Part shown: positions 9,342 through 19,163 of the stretch, piece by piece
Numbering within the stretch: the stretch's first letter is position 1
Layout: every line of letters begins with the position of its first letter
Assembly: GCF_000213655.1 (NCBI RefSeq)
Contig: NC_015554.1
Location: 3,782,001-3,846,000, forward strand
Origin: Alteromonas naphthalenivorans
GTDB taxonomy: Bacteria; Pseudomonadota; Gammaproteobacteria; Enterobacterales; Alteromonadaceae
Length of the DNA stretch: 64,000 nucleotides
Reading direction: 5' to 3'
Made by a program: the position numbers and the translations under genes
Notes under the pieces: generated by a model
What the model was told of the DNA's origin: nothing
Database searches by the model: none
What the model saw: the letters and a program-made list of their open reading frames with translations, nothing else

Positions 9342-10619
9342 ATGGCTAAACAGTTAGAAAGACACAACATAAACGATACGCTATATATTTTTAAGCAAGA
9401 TAACAGCGAACGCTGGTATGCTCGTTTCGTGTTGTATAACAGGTGGTATTGCAAAACCACTAAGAAGAAAGATAAAGACGAAGCGATAGCAATGGCGCAT
9501 CGCATATTTCTTGACCACGAGATACGGATTGAGACCAACACACTAGTCCAAAGTAAACGGTTCCGAGATGTCGCCGAAACAGTTATTAAAAAGCTGGAAA
9601 ACGAGCTGGCTCATGGTGGCGGTAAACCGACCTACAAAGACTATATCCGCGCACTCCAGAATTATCACATCCCCTACTTTGATCGCACTTATGTTACGAG
9701 TATAAATCAAGATTCTATTCGCAATTTTGATGCTTGGCGTATAGAGCAACTTAAACGTGTTCCGGCTTCATCGACACTTCTTACGCACAATTCTGCACTT
9801 CAGTTAGTGTTTAAAGAAGCAATAGAGCATAAGTGGATGTTTGCTGCTCAAGTGCCGGTGCTGTCATCCAAAGGTGAACACGGAAAGCGAAGAGCTGCTT
9901 TTTCACAAGAGGAATATGATGTTGTACTTGATGGTATTATCGAATCAGAGAAAACAGCACACACAGCGAAAACGCGAGAAATCAGGGAACTGCTACACGA
10001 CTATTGCGAAATAGCGGTAAACACTGGCATCAGGCCAGGAACAGAAATGGAGAATATCACCTGGGGTGATATAGAGTTACGTCGCCAAAAAGAAAAAGTG
10101 CAGTTTTTCATCCATGTTCGAAAAGGTAAAACCACCAAGCATACTGGTGCGCGTAAGGTTGTCTGTAAAAAGGATGTTGTCGGCGCTCTGAAGAACCTAA
10201 GAGATAGATTTCCTGATAGAAAGCCAAGTGACAAGCTATTCAGGCTTATAGATGGAAGTGAAACGCGCCAGCTAGGTAAAGCTTTTGAAAAGGTACTGCA
10301 GGACACCGGTTTGAAAGAATCTCCGATGGGGCCGAGAACACTATATTCACTGAGACATACCTACATCACATGGCAGCTACTGGATGGTCAGTCAATGGAA
10401 GTAATTGCAAAACAATGTGGCACTAGCATCAGCATGATTGAACAGCACTACAGTCATGTCAAACCAGAGATGTTTGCTGATGCGCTTTCTGGCGTCGCAT
10501 TTGATAAAGAAACGCCCAAAGAGAAAAATACTTCAAAATTTGCTCTTCGTGTTAGCGGTATGCTGGAGAAGCGGTTTGAGAAGTGGGAGAAGAACTATCG
10601 ACTCAATGGCTGTATATAA
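9342..10619 (+). CDS. Tyrosine site-specific recombinase (island A integrase)
   Basis: The 425-residue protein has a phage-integrase layout: an N-terminal arm-binding region, a SAM-like core-binding region, and a catalytic domain. The catalytic residues include Arg in NTGIRPGTE, the box YSLRHTYIT, and a nucleophile Tyr in MIEQHYSHV. The ATG at 9342 is preferred over an in-frame TTG at 9324. It lies about 100 bp inside the first attachment core and reads into the island, so it is the likely integrase for tRNA-Phe insertion of island A. Target choice is inferred from position only. Confidence 0.85.
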   Translation: MAKQLERHNINDTLYIFKQDNSERWYARFVLYNRWYCKTTKKKDKDEAIAMAHRIFLDHEIRIETNTLVQSKRFRDVAETVIKKLENELAHGGGKPTYKDYIRALQNYHIPYFDRTYVTSINQDSIRNFDAWRIEQLKRVPASSTLLTHNSALQLVFKEAIEHKWMFAAQVPVLSSKGEHGKRRAAFSQEEYDVVLDGIIESEKTAHTAKTREIRELLHDYCEIAVNTGIRPGTEMENITWGDIELRRQKEKVQFFIHVRKGKTTKHTGARKVVCKKDVVGALKNLRDRFPDRKPSDKLFRLIDGSETRQLGKAFEKVLQDTGLKESPMGPRTLYSLRHTYITWQLLDGQSMEVIAKQCGTSISMIEQHYSHVKPEMFADALSGVAFDKETPKEKNTSKFALRVSGMLEKRFEKWEKNYRLNGCI

Positions 10620-10633
10620 AAAGAGAGCTGACT

Positions 10634-11365
10634 ATGGAACTTAAAATTTGGGGCTCGTTTATAACCGCTGGTACCAGTGTATTAGTAGCAGTAGCTACTT
10701 ATCTGTGGAAAATTCAAAGAGAAAAAACAGAAAGTAATCGAACAATACTTTATCTACTTCTAGAGTTACGCTACATTTTTATCAATTCAGTAATCAAAAC
10801 AGACCAAGCTGTTGAAAGTTATCTTAAACTCTATCTGGAAAGGCTCAGAGAACGAAAAATCTCCATTACTGTCGACTCAGCCTTCGAACAAGAGTTAAGA
10901 ATAATATTGAGAGAAGCATTTAAATCGCTAATTGCTGATATGAGAGAAGATTTGAAAGAGGATTTTACCACTCAATTCGAAAACGCAATAATAGAGCTAT
11001 CTAAACACAATCCGATACTTGCTTATAGATTACAGAACAACATAAAAATTGAAAAAATAAGCGGCATAATTGACAATCATTTAGCAAAAACACTAAGCTG
11101 GGCAGAGCCTACTGAAGAAAAAAATTTATTATATTTCGAGAGCATTTCAAAAAAGTTAGAAAGTGACTTAACTGACAAATTACTTGAGAGCTTAGAGCAG
11201 GACATTCTTACTGTAGCTGGCAGTGATTCTATTTTAACAAAATTTAAATGCAAAAAAATAATCAAAAAAAGAAACTTAAGTAACATGTATAATTTTAGCA
11301 TAGTTACTCCATTTATTGATGATTCACTGGAGATCATTTTAGACAAGAACATGAAAAACACTTAA
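10634..11365 (+). CDS. Membrane-anchored protein of unknown function
   Basis: The ATG at 10634 follows a purine-rich AAAGAGAG stretch; a longer frame starts inside the integrase gene. The 243-residue protein has one N-terminal membrane segment (SFITAGTSVLVAVATYLW, about residues 6-24) followed by a long charged, mostly helical cytoplasmic part with probable coiled coil. I recognise no family. It sits 51 bp before the OLD-type ATPase gene on the same strand and just after the integrase, so it may be a membrane partner of that ATPase. This pairing is inferred from position. Confidence 0.65.
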   Translation: MELKIWGSFITAGTSVLVAVATYLWKIQREKTESNRTILYLLLELRYIFINSVIKTDQAVESYLKLYLERLRERKISITVDSAFEQELRIILREAFKSLIADMREDLKEDFTTQFENAIIELSKHNPILAYRLQNNIKIEKISGIIDNHLAKTLSWAEPTEEKNLLYFESISKKLESDLTDKLLESLEQDILTVAGSDSILTKFKCKKIIKKRNLSNMYNFSIVTPFIDDSLEIILDKNMKNT

Positions 11366-11416
11366 GCATTAACAAGCAATGTGCTAGTTCCACACTAAAA
11401 AACACAAGGACGTATC

Positions 11417-13066
11417 ATGAAGCTTTCAGCAATTCTAATCTCAAATTTCAAAGGTATTAGTGACGAAATAACAATACTTATCGATAATATTGTCGTCCTA
11501 GTAGGACCAAACAATAGCTGCAAGTCGACAATACTTGACGCATACGAGTCTTACGTTTCCTTAGGCACACCACTCAGTATCGACCATTTTCATTGCAGAG
11601 ATACTAAAAAGCCAATAATCATCACTGGTGTGTTCAAAGATTTAACGCAAGAAGATATCGATACTTTTGGACAAGAGTGGCATTTGCAACATGATCCTGA
11701 TTTTGGCGAATGCGCAAAGTTTCAAATTAGATGGGAAAGTCCTGACGCAACCGGAGTTAAATACAGTTTTAGTAACAAAATAAATGATTGGAAAAAAGGC
11801 GGAGCTGGTGGGTGGAATACATTATTACAAAGTAGATTGCCGACACCGATCAGACTAAACCCCAATGATGGATATGAAGCACTCGAGAAAGTAGTGAAAG
11901 ATTTAGCCTCTAAAAACGCAGCTAAAAAGGTCAAAGACGATAAAACGAAAGTTGCTGGTATAGTTGCTGAAATTGAAAAGCTCGCTAAAGAGGTAGACAA
12001 GGAATTATCCGGTAGTATCGGTCAACTCAGCTCAAAAATAGAAACTGAAATCAATAAACTATTTGCAGGTTCATCAGTAAGCTTTGAGACAGGTGTAGGA
12101 AAATTTAAGGTCGAAGATGCAATTAAAGATGGTAGTAAATTCTTTATTAAGACCAGCAACTACCAATCGTCATTAGAGCACCAAGGCACTGGTATCAAAA
12201 GAGCGTTCCTATGGTCGGCGGTTAATGCTCTATGTAGCGAAGGTTTGTATAAAAAAGGCACAAAGAAAATTCAAGATGAAAACTCAAAAATATTATTGAT
12301 TGACGAGCCTGAAATTAACCTTCACCCTTCTATAATCAAGGCTGCTCGAAAAGCTATATATGCACTAGCTGATATGGAAGGTTGGCAAATCATATGTACT
12401 ACTCACTCGCCTATATTCATTGATTTAACTCAAGACCACACCACACTAATAAAAGTATCAAACAATCAAAAGAATGTGTTCTACTTCCAAACTGATAGAG
12501 CATGCTTTAGTGATGACGAAAAAGAAAATTTGAAAATGTTAAACCGTTGCTGTCCTACAGTGAACGAGTTCTTCTTCTATCCTAACTCTATATTAGTAGA
12601 AGGTGACACTGAGTATCTCGCATATCAGTATATAATTGAAAAAAGTGGTCTTGAAGGTCAATACTGCGTGATTAATTGTAGAGGTAAGGCTAACATCCCT
12701 ACTTTCATTAAAATATTTGACCAGTTTAGTGCGAATGCGATTGCTGTACACGATCTTGACACAAAACTAAATAAAAATGGCAATGCAAACGCTATGTGGT
12801 CAATTAACCTCAAAATTCGAACGTTGGCAGATGAAGCCAATGGTCGCGTGCAGACAGTTGTTCACAATCCTGACTTCGAAGGTTTCTATCTCGGTGAAGC
12901 TCCGGAAAAGGATAAACCGTATAATTTGTTTACCCACCTTACCTCTCCTACCTTTGAGACCGATACAAAATATTTAGCTTTGCGAAACTCCTTAAATGAC
13001 ATTTTAGATGGCTCTCATAAAGGCTTGTATGCAACCCACGCAGAGCTCGATACTATGGCTAAGTAG
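11417..13066 (+). CDS. OLD-family ATPase with C-terminal TOPRIM nuclease domain
   Basis: The 549-residue protein begins with an ABC/SMC-type ATPase. The Walker A motif GPNNSCKST is at 30-38, the signature-like stretch SSLEHQGTG lies near 250, and Walker B LLIDEPEINLHP has its Asp near residue 296. A coiled-coil insert spans about 160-215. The C-terminal TOPRIM domain has Glu395 in ILVEGDTEYL and the DxD pair Asp446/Asp448 in HDLD. OLD proteins are ATP-dependent DNA nucleases, many of them anti-phage. A membrane protein gene lies upstream. No UvrD-type helicase follows, so it is not a Gabija pair; a PARIS pair is also unlikely because both domains are in one chain. Confidence 0.85.
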   Translation: MKLSAILISNFKGISDEITILIDNIVVLVGPNNSCKSTILDAYESYVSLGTPLSIDHFHCRDTKKPIIITGVFKDLTQEDIDTFGQEWHLQHDPDFGECAKFQIRWESPDATGVKYSFSNKINDWKKGGAGGWNTLLQSRLPTPIRLNPNDGYEALEKVVKDLASKNAAKKVKDDKTKVAGIVAEIEKLAKEVDKELSGSIGQLSSKIETEINKLFAGSSVSFETGVGKFKVEDAIKDGSKFFIKTSNYQSSLEHQGTGIKRAFLWSAVNALCSEGLYKKGTKKIQDENSKILLIDEPEINLHPSIIKAARKAIYALADMEGWQIICTTHSPIFIDLTQDHTTLIKVSNNQKNVFYFQTDRACFSDDEKENLKMLNRCCPTVNEFFFYPNSILVEGDTEYLAYQYIIEKSGLEGQYCVINCRGKANIPTFIKIFDQFSANAIAVHDLDTKLNKNGNANAMWSINLKIRTLADEANGRVQTVVHNPDFEGFYLGEAPEKDKPYNLFTHLTSPTFETDTKYLALRNSLNDILDGSHKGLYATHAELDTMAK

Positions 13067-13463
13067 TGAAAGTCGTTCGCTAACAGTTTAAAATAGAAAT
13101 AGGTCATGTTAACAGTAATTAACGTGACCTATTTTAACTTTCCAACCAGAAGAATCTTCAACGGATAATTTTTCATATTTTTCCTCCACCATACAGAAAA
13201 CTGTACTGACTCTTACACGACCTAGCTCTAGCGGCATTTCGAACCTCATAAAAGATGGACCGGCTGCTTTGTGCGAGTGGCTGCCGTTCGAGTTCTTTGG
13301 TCGTCCGGCAGCTCCGTACGTAAATCAGCCATTCAGATATGTCATACCAAATAACAAGAATGAGTGAATAACGAGCATTTTTCTTTAGCATACATTACGC
13401 TCAAGAATACTGTGCCTGACGCAATTTCACTTTATTAGGATTCGTACAAGATCACTTACGATT
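13067..13463. other. Gene-poor stretch with one copy of a 26-bp intergenic repeat
   Basis: Only a short frame without a ribosome site crosses this 397-bp stretch. It holds one copy of the CGGCAGCT-type repeat at 13305-13330 and no clear terminator. Confidence 0.5.
13305..13330 (+). repeat. 26-bp intergenic repeat, copy 1
   Basis: The copy shares CGGCAGCT, GTACGTA and a final C-rich end with copies at 14383 and 15684. All three lie between genes on the plus strand within 2.4 kb. Confidence 0.6.
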
Positions 13464-14042
13464 TCAGTTAGCTAGTGATGGATGCATCTTGGCGTCTCGA
13501 ACCGCAGGATATAAATGCTCCCAATGATTCTCAATATAGCGAGATAGTTCACTCCGCTGTTTTACCTTATACAACCAATAATGATATCCAAGACTTTCCC
13601 ATGTCTCGCGTTGAAGTTTATCCATATCGGTGGAGCCAACATTTACTAAACGCAATAACACTGCACAAAATCGATCAACTGTATCAAGTTTCGCATACTG
13701 TTCTGCCTCAATTTCACCGTCAAGTCTTGCTCTTAACACTGGTAGCAGTTCTTTTTTATACGAACCGTCACAAGCAATCCAACAGCGGACTTTGGACATA
13801 TCGTTATTTTTCCAAAAATCCTTATGCTCCTCACGATAGGTAACTAGCCACGGCTCTTGGAATCCACGATGATTAAGTTTATAAACCATAAAGCCTACAC
13901 AAGCCGAGGTAGCTAATGCAGCTGCACTGCATGAAGTCGCTATTGCTGATTGCTCTATGCCCACTCTACTCGCTGCTAATGTAAGTATAAGAACTCCTAA
14001 AACTGCAAGAAGCGGGAAGACCAACCATTTATATTCTTTCAT
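13464..14042 (-). CDS. Two-TM membrane protein of unknown function
   Basis: The 192-residue protein has two N-terminal membrane segments (about residues 6-24 and 35-56) and a cytoplasmic region of about 130 residues rich in tryptophan and charged residues. I recognise no catalytic motif or family. It is transcribed opposite to its neighbours in the defence-rich part of island A, between the OLD-type gene and a HEPN-type gene. The stop is followed by no obvious hairpin. Confidence 0.6.
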   Translation of the reverse strand: MKEYKWLVFPLLAVLGVLILTLAASRVGIEQSAIATSCSAAALATSACVGFMVYKLNHRGFQEPWLVTYREEHKDFWKNNDMSKVRCWIACDGSYKKELLPVLRARLDGEIEAEQYAKLDTVDRFCAVLLRLVNVGSTDMDKLQRETWESLGYHYWLYKVKQRSELSRYIENHWEHLYPAVRDAKMHPSLAN

Positions 14043-14508
14043 GGGATTTCCTTATTAAGCAAATAACAATGCTACTCATACTTACTATTTCATAGGTAAC
14101 TCAAACCAATATGCAGTTCATTTTTTAAACAATAAACTACAGTTTCAATTTATTCAACTGCCTCCTGATTTGCAAGGGATTGCGGTTGGGATTAATTCTA
14201 GCGCTGTTAGTAATACTCTGGGATCATATGTGATCAGACAACCTTGGAGCTGATGTCCACTATTGACCAATGGCAGAAATCTAGGATCTTAATCCTGACC
14301 GTCAGCTCCTTGTCTCAAGTTGCCTCTGACGCTGTGGGGCTGAAACGTGCCAAAAAGCTGTCGCTGATACTTCATTAGACAAACGGCAGCTTCGTACGTA
14401 TTGCGGACATTGAAAACTTATCATGAAAACACAAAGCATGTTTTTTCTGTGGAAACGGGTGTTAATATGAAGTCTCATTAATAAGCTGTTATAGCAAAAG
14501 GGAAAACT
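14043..14508. other. Gene-poor stretch before the HEPN-type gene
   Basis: No supported gene is seen in these 466 bp. The stretch holds the second 26-bp repeat (14383-14408) and the upstream region of the gene at 14509, whose AAAGGGAAAACT ribosome site is at its right end. Confidence 0.5.
14383..14408 (+). repeat. 26-bp intergenic repeat, copy 2
   Basis: It matches copies at 13305 and 15684 over CGGCAGCT-T-GTACGTA and ends in GCGGAC like the third copy. Confidence 0.6.
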
Positions 14509-15594
14509 ATGGCATTACCTAAGCCAATAACAGACATCACAAAACTGCTTATATCAACACCAGCTCATTTTGTGGGCCAATATGAAAATGATGTGTTTCG
14601 AATCATCAATGCAAACGAGAATGCACGAGTAAACGCATACACACCAAAAGCTGATGAAAGAATTTATCGGGAATACATAGAAATTACCGTCGCAACACCT
14701 GAGTACAAAAATGACATCATTTTTTTACCTGACTATAGCCAAATGGGTGAAAATTTTTGTATCGCGCTTTCTGTATTATTTGGAAAACGATTCGATTCTC
14801 ATGGGTTAATACAACAGCACGGGAGGCCTTACATTCCATCAGTTGAATCTAATCACAAAATATATAACAAGAACCTGTCCTTCAATAGTGTTAATAAAAG
14901 AGCCGATTACCAGATAGAACTAAACTTAGAAAACATCAAATATATTGAAGATGTTCTGTTTGAGCATGATGGCGACAAGGCTGATGCACAATCAACATTT
15001 TGGTATGCAGGTAGGTTTTATATACAGGCAGTTCGAATAGCAGAAGAAAGCCCAGAGATAGCTTTTCTTAGTCTCATAACTGCTGGTGAAATATTGGCTT
15101 CTCATTTCAAGTATCCAATAGAAGAGCTACTTGACGATAGTACAAGGCAGTTATTAGAAGATCTTAAGAGCCTTGGTACAGATGGAGAAAAATTATACAG
15201 AAAAGTTAGTTCTAAATTAATGGGAATTTCAGAGGCGTTCTGTAAGTTTATTATTGATTGCCTAGACCGTGATTTTTTCACTAGAACCGAAGCAAAACAT
15301 GAATACAAAAAGCTTTCAGAGTCGGATATTAAGCAGAGATTAAAAGCCGCTTATAATTTGCGCAGCAAGTATGTTCATGCAGGGAAATTACCCTCGTCTT
15401 GGATGGCAGTGAATTATTTGCATGATAATGATGAAGTCATACGCGGTAACCCTGTAATCGAAGATAAAGACATGCAGAAGTCAATCAAACTGTCACCTAC
15501 ATTCATCGGGATGGAGCGGATAATAAGGTATTCTTTGATAAAGTTTCTCATACAAACTAATATTATCGTGGATGACTTGGAAAGCTTGCAATAA
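14509..15594 (+). CDS. HEPN-like protein, possible RNase
   Basis: The 361-residue protein ends in a helical domain with LRSKYVHAGK, where Arg285 and His290 form the Rx4H motif of HEPN ribonucleases, as in Apea-type HEPN domains. The N-terminal 180 residues look alpha/beta and are not recognised. HEPN proteins often cleave RNA in toxin-antitoxin or abortive-infection systems; here that role is inferred from the motif and setting alone. It appears to be a single-gene unit between two copies of the 26-bp repeat. AAAGGGAAAAC precedes the start. Confidence 0.6.
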   Translation: MALPKPITDITKLLISTPAHFVGQYENDVFRIINANENARVNAYTPKADERIYREYIEITVATPEYKNDIIFLPDYSQMGENFCIALSVLFGKRFDSHGLIQQHGRPYIPSVESNHKIYNKNLSFNSVNKRADYQIELNLENIKYIEDVLFEHDGDKADAQSTFWYAGRFYIQAVRIAEESPEIAFLSLITAGEILASHFKYPIEELLDDSTRQLLEDLKSLGTDGEKLYRKVSSKLMGISEAFCKFIIDCLDRDFFTRTEAKHEYKKLSESDIKQRLKAAYNLRSKYVHAGKLPSSWMAVNYLHDNDEVIRGNPVIEDKDMQKSIKLSPTFIGMERIIRYSLIKFLIQTNIIVDDLESLQ

Positions 15595-15683
15595 CTCAAG
15601 TGAAGGTAGGCAGCAAACCTGCGGCCCTGCTTAAAGCGTAAACGTCTCCTTGTCTAGAACTACCATTCGGGGGCTTAGGGCAT

Positions 15684-15709
15684 CCGGCAGCTTTGTACGT
15701 AAAGCGGAC
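15684..15709 (+). repeat. 26-bp intergenic repeat, copy 3
   Basis: It matches copy 1 at its left end and copy 2 at its right end (GCGGAC). It lies between the HEPN-type gene and the IS91 remnant. Confidence 0.6.
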
Positions 15710-15800
15710 CTTGGAGCAATGAACTTTCCATCTCAAAGACCAGTAGACTAACAACAAAACTATCTGCAATCTGGGCTACCAATCCCTGGCAAGGACGCCA

Positions 15801-17316
15801 TTGTTAGCCATTAACATGCATACCTATAAACGACATCGGCCAGAGCAAACATTGCTATACCAATTGGTTGAGCAATATTATCCAGATTTTCTGGAGTACC
15901 TTTCCCATCAAGGAAAGACATTACCACTTCATGTAGATAAAGAGTTTGCAGAATTTCTAAAGTGTGGTCGGTTTGAGCATGGATTTCTCAGAGTCGTGTG
16001 TGACGACTGCAAACATGAGAAGCTGGTCGCGTTCAGTTGCAAACGTAGGGGCTTCTGCCCTATTTGCGGGGCAAGACGGATGGCAGAGAGTGCGAAGTTA
16101 CTGGTTGACGACGTTCTTAACGGCTATCCCATACGTCAGTGGGTGTTGAGTCTACCTATCCCATTGAGGCTGCTACTTGCCAGATATCCCAAAGAGCTCA
16201 GCAAAGTCATGCAAATCATCCATCGCACGATTTCAACTGACATCATCCATCGAACAGGTTACTTGAAAAAGCAAGCCAAGACGGGTGCAGTAACGTACAT
16301 TCAGCGTTTTGGAAGTGCGCTAAACTTGATTATACACTTCCATATGCTCTTCCTCGAGGGCGTTATTACAGAAGAGCGAGGGCAAACCAAATTCAAGCTC
16401 GTCAAAGCGCCGAGCCATAGCGATATGGAACAGATAGTTGACAACATCAGCCACCGCATTGCGGCCTATTTAGAGAAGGCCGGGCTCATTCAGCGTGATA
16501 TGGACAATGCTTTTCTCGATTTTCCCATGGATGATGAAAATAGCTTATTGCCCTTGCAAGCGGCCTCGGTTAGTTATCGTATTGCTTGGGGCCAGATATG
16601 GGCAAAAAAGTATTTACCTTACAAACCTTGCCCGCCAAAGACAAACAACACTACGGACAATTAGCCCAGATAGGCGGTTTCAGTTTACATGCTGGCGTAT
16701 TCGCAGACGGTCACCAAACCGATAAATTGGAACGCCTGTGCAGATACATCTCAAGACCAGCCATAAGTGAACAACGATTGAATCTTACAGATTCAGGTAA
16801 GGTGAGGTATAAACTAAAGACCCCTTACAATGACGGAACGACCCTCGTGTTCTTCTCTCCACGGGATTTTCTCGGCAAACTCGTTGCTTTGATACCACCA
16901 CCTCGACTTAACCTCACGAGGTTTTATGGGGTATTTGCTCCCAATGCTATAGTTCGTGCCGAGGTGACTGCTTCACAACGTGGTAAGAATAGTCCTCGTT
17001 TAGCAGAACACCTGAAAGATTCAGAAAAGCCGTATCATTCCCGCAATATGTCTTGGTAATCCGGTCACCGGCGCAAAGACTGAAACGCGTATTCAACATC
17101 GACATTACCCAATGCGAGGTTTGCGAAAAATTTAACGTAAAGGTCATTGCTTGCATAACTGACGCGATCATTATCAATAAAATCTTGTCATATTTGGACA
17201 AGCACAATTTACCGGAAGCGAGCAATAATCCCCGTACGCCGCCACTTCGTGCGCCACCGGGCATTGACGCATTCTGCGACTATACCATTCAACGTGACTT
17301 CGACTTTGGTGCATGA
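15801..17316 (+). pseudogene. IS91-family transposase, broken by frameshifts
   Basis: Three successive frames together spell an IS91-type transposase. The first (15801-16664) holds an N-terminal zinc-binding region with CDDCKHEKLVAFSCKRRGFCPICG and the start of the Y1/HUH domain with IIHFHMLFLEG, an HFH-type HUH motif. The second (to 17059) carries FSLHAGVFADG and RLCRYISRPA, and the third (17053-17316) carries the C-terminal AQRLKRVFNIDITQCEVC and PPLRAPPGID. The frame changes near 16600-16660 and again at 17053, where a stop follows MSW. IS91 elements transpose by rolling circle. This copy cannot make an intact enzyme. Ends typical of IS91 were not identified. Confidence 0.85.
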
Positions 17317-17615
17317 ACCACAAAAACCTACCATTACTTAAACACGCAAATTGTTGGGGTGAGGGCTTTCACATATCTTATTGCAGATTTCAGTACCAAA
17401 GACCAGTTAACTTGCCTGTCTTGATGACAACTACTCCACTGATTTCTGAAAAGTACCCGTTTGACACACGTTCAACTAGCCTTAAATACATCTGACACGG
17501 TGGGTAGTACATAGCGTTAATATTTCTTATACACACAAGCTGTCCTGACCATTCAGGCTAACACATCCGGCTTCCTTGCCGTGAGGATGCGCTCTGCGAT
17601 GCAGATGTAAATCTG

Positions 17616-18992
17616 TTAGGCGCCTTGTTGGTAGCTCTGCCAGGCTTGCATTGAACCAATAAAAACATCCACGTTTTCAAAACCCTGTGCCAGCAGATAA
17701 CTGGCTGCTACGGTGGCGCGCTTACCGCTGCCACAGGCCAGTGTATAATGGCGGGATTTATCCAGTTGGTGGCACATTTCCGGCAGATAGCCTAAGTAGA
17801 TATGCTTTGCCTGGTCAAATTCGTTGTTTTCAACCTCTTCCTGTTTGCGAACATCCAGCAGTTGCCAGTTAGCACGTGGTGCTCTAATGCGCTCATCAAC
17901 CTTATCTGCAGTAACGGCGTTCACATGCTGACGATGGTAAGCCTCAATGGTATCTGGCTTTGGTACCATGGTCAGATAACCACTAATCTGCTGGTAGCCC
18001 ATCCGCCACAGCTGTTCGGAGCTTTCGGTTGCCTGTTGATGGGAATCTGCCACCAGTGCGATAGGTGTGGAGTAGTCCAGAAACCAACCACCATAAGCGC
18101 TGAGTAAGCCGCCCGGCAAATTAAGACTGCCGGGATAGTGACAGTCTCGAAACTGGGCATGACTTCTTACATCAATGAGCACGCCGGGACGTTCTGCGCT
18201 TTTCTGCCAGGCTGACTGAGCATCCTGTGCCAGCTTCTGGCACGCCACTGGCGGTAAAGGCGTATCCATCCCGGTAACGTTAGACTGCTCCATTTTGCTA
18301 AAGTAGGGAGCAATATAATGATTCTCTTTTAACTTACGCTCTATAAAGGCTTTTTTAGAGGTACATTGATAGCCCGGGTTTTGCCGTTTCTCAATGCCTA
18401 TGGTGGTAAACTCACGTTCTGCCATGCCTGAGCCACACACCGACCCTGCGCCATGAGCCGGGTACACAATAATGTCATCACCCAGGTTGGCCAGCGTTTG
18501 TAGGCTGTCATAAAGCTGGCCAGCCATTTTTTCCATTTCCTCGGGGTAGAAGTCTGTGCGACCGACTTCACTGACAAATAAGGTATCGCCGGTAAATACG
18601 CCGATAGGCTGACCGTCCTGTTCGTTGTCGATAGCCAACACACAAATACTGTCTTTAGTATGGCCGGGCGTTGCAATAACTTCGAGTGTCCATTTGCCAA
18701 TCTCAAATTTATCGCCATTACCGGCCTTGCGGGCATATTCGATAGGCTCGTCAGCGTATTTACCATGGTAAATATCAGCACCGGTCTGGTTGGCCAGCGC
18801 TACCGCGCCAGAGATAAAGTCTTCATTGCGGTGGGTTTCGATGATGGTGGTGATCCGGCATTCATGCTTTCCGGCAAGGGTGAGATAATGCTGCGTATCT
18901 AACTGAGGATCAATCACACAGGCTTCACCATCGCTGCCAATCAGGTAGGAAAGGTGCGCAATGCCCGGTGTTTTAACAGATTCTACAAACAT
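17616..18992 (-). CDS. CstB-like persulfide dioxygenase-rhodanese fusion
   Basis: The 458-residue protein has a metallo-beta-lactamase fold like ETHE1 (residues about 1-230, with ETHRNEDFISGA, TPGHTKDS, FTGDTLF and YPAHGAGS). A rhodanese domain follows (about 255-345) with no cysteine in its active loop, LVADSHQQ. The second rhodanese (about 365-455) has Cys420 in LACGSGKRAT. This order matches CstB, which oxidises persulfides and moves sulfur, protecting cells from sulfide. ATHxHxDH is altered to THRNEDF, as seen in some CstB relatives. GGAGCTAACCT precedes the ATG. It follows the IS91 remnant and lies beside an msrQ fragment, suggesting it arrived on a mobile segment. Confidence 0.8.
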   Translation of the reverse strand: MFVESVKTPGIAHLSYLIGSDGEACVIDPQLDTQHYLTLAGKHECRITTIIETHRNEDFISGAVALANQTGADIYHGKYADEPIEYARKAGNGDKFEIGKWTLEVIATPGHTKDSICVLAIDNEQDGQPIGVFTGDTLFVSEVGRTDFYPEEMEKMAGQLYDSLQTLANLGDDIIVYPAHGAGSVCGSGMAEREFTTIGIEKRQNPGYQCTSKKAFIERKLKENHYIAPYFSKMEQSNVTGMDTPLPPVACQKLAQDAQSAWQKSAERPGVLIDVRSHAQFRDCHYPGSLNLPGGLLSAYGGWFLDYSTPIALVADSHQQATESSEQLWRMGYQQISGYLTMVPKPDTIEAYHRQHVNAVTADKVDERIRAPRANWQLLDVRKQEEVENNEFDQAKHIYLGYLPEMCHQLDKSRHYTLACGSGKRATVAASYLLAQGFENVDVFIGSMQAWQSYQQGA

Positions 18993-19028
18993 AGGTTAGC
19001 TCCACTTTGGGGTTGTGCCGCGCACAAC

Positions 19029-19042
19029 GTGAATGTATTCAC
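19029..19042. promoter_or_regulatory. Palindrome upstream of the CstB-like gene, possible operator
   Basis: GTGAAT-GT-ATTCAC is a perfect 6-bp inverted repeat 37 bp before the gene start. A sulfide-responsive repressor site is possible; no regulator gene is adjacent. Confidence 0.3.
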
Positions 19043-19163
19043 TTCACCCTAAGCTTTCAAATGTCATGCCGAATAAAAAGTTCATATAAAACAAGTAATT
19101 ACATTTTCTACCCACAAGGCTTCCCAGTAAATGAAGAAATATTCACTTAATCCTATATAAAAT

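Noticed and set aside
11417..13066. Gabija (GajA/GajB)
   Set aside because: There is no UvrD-type helicase after the OLD-type gene, which Gabija requires.
13173..13391. 72-residue open frame on the minus strand
   Set aside because: It includes the 26-bp repeat and has no ribosome site or family resemblance.
13305..15709. Integron attC sites
   Set aside because: The repeats lack the inverse-core and core sites of attC and no integron integrase is present.
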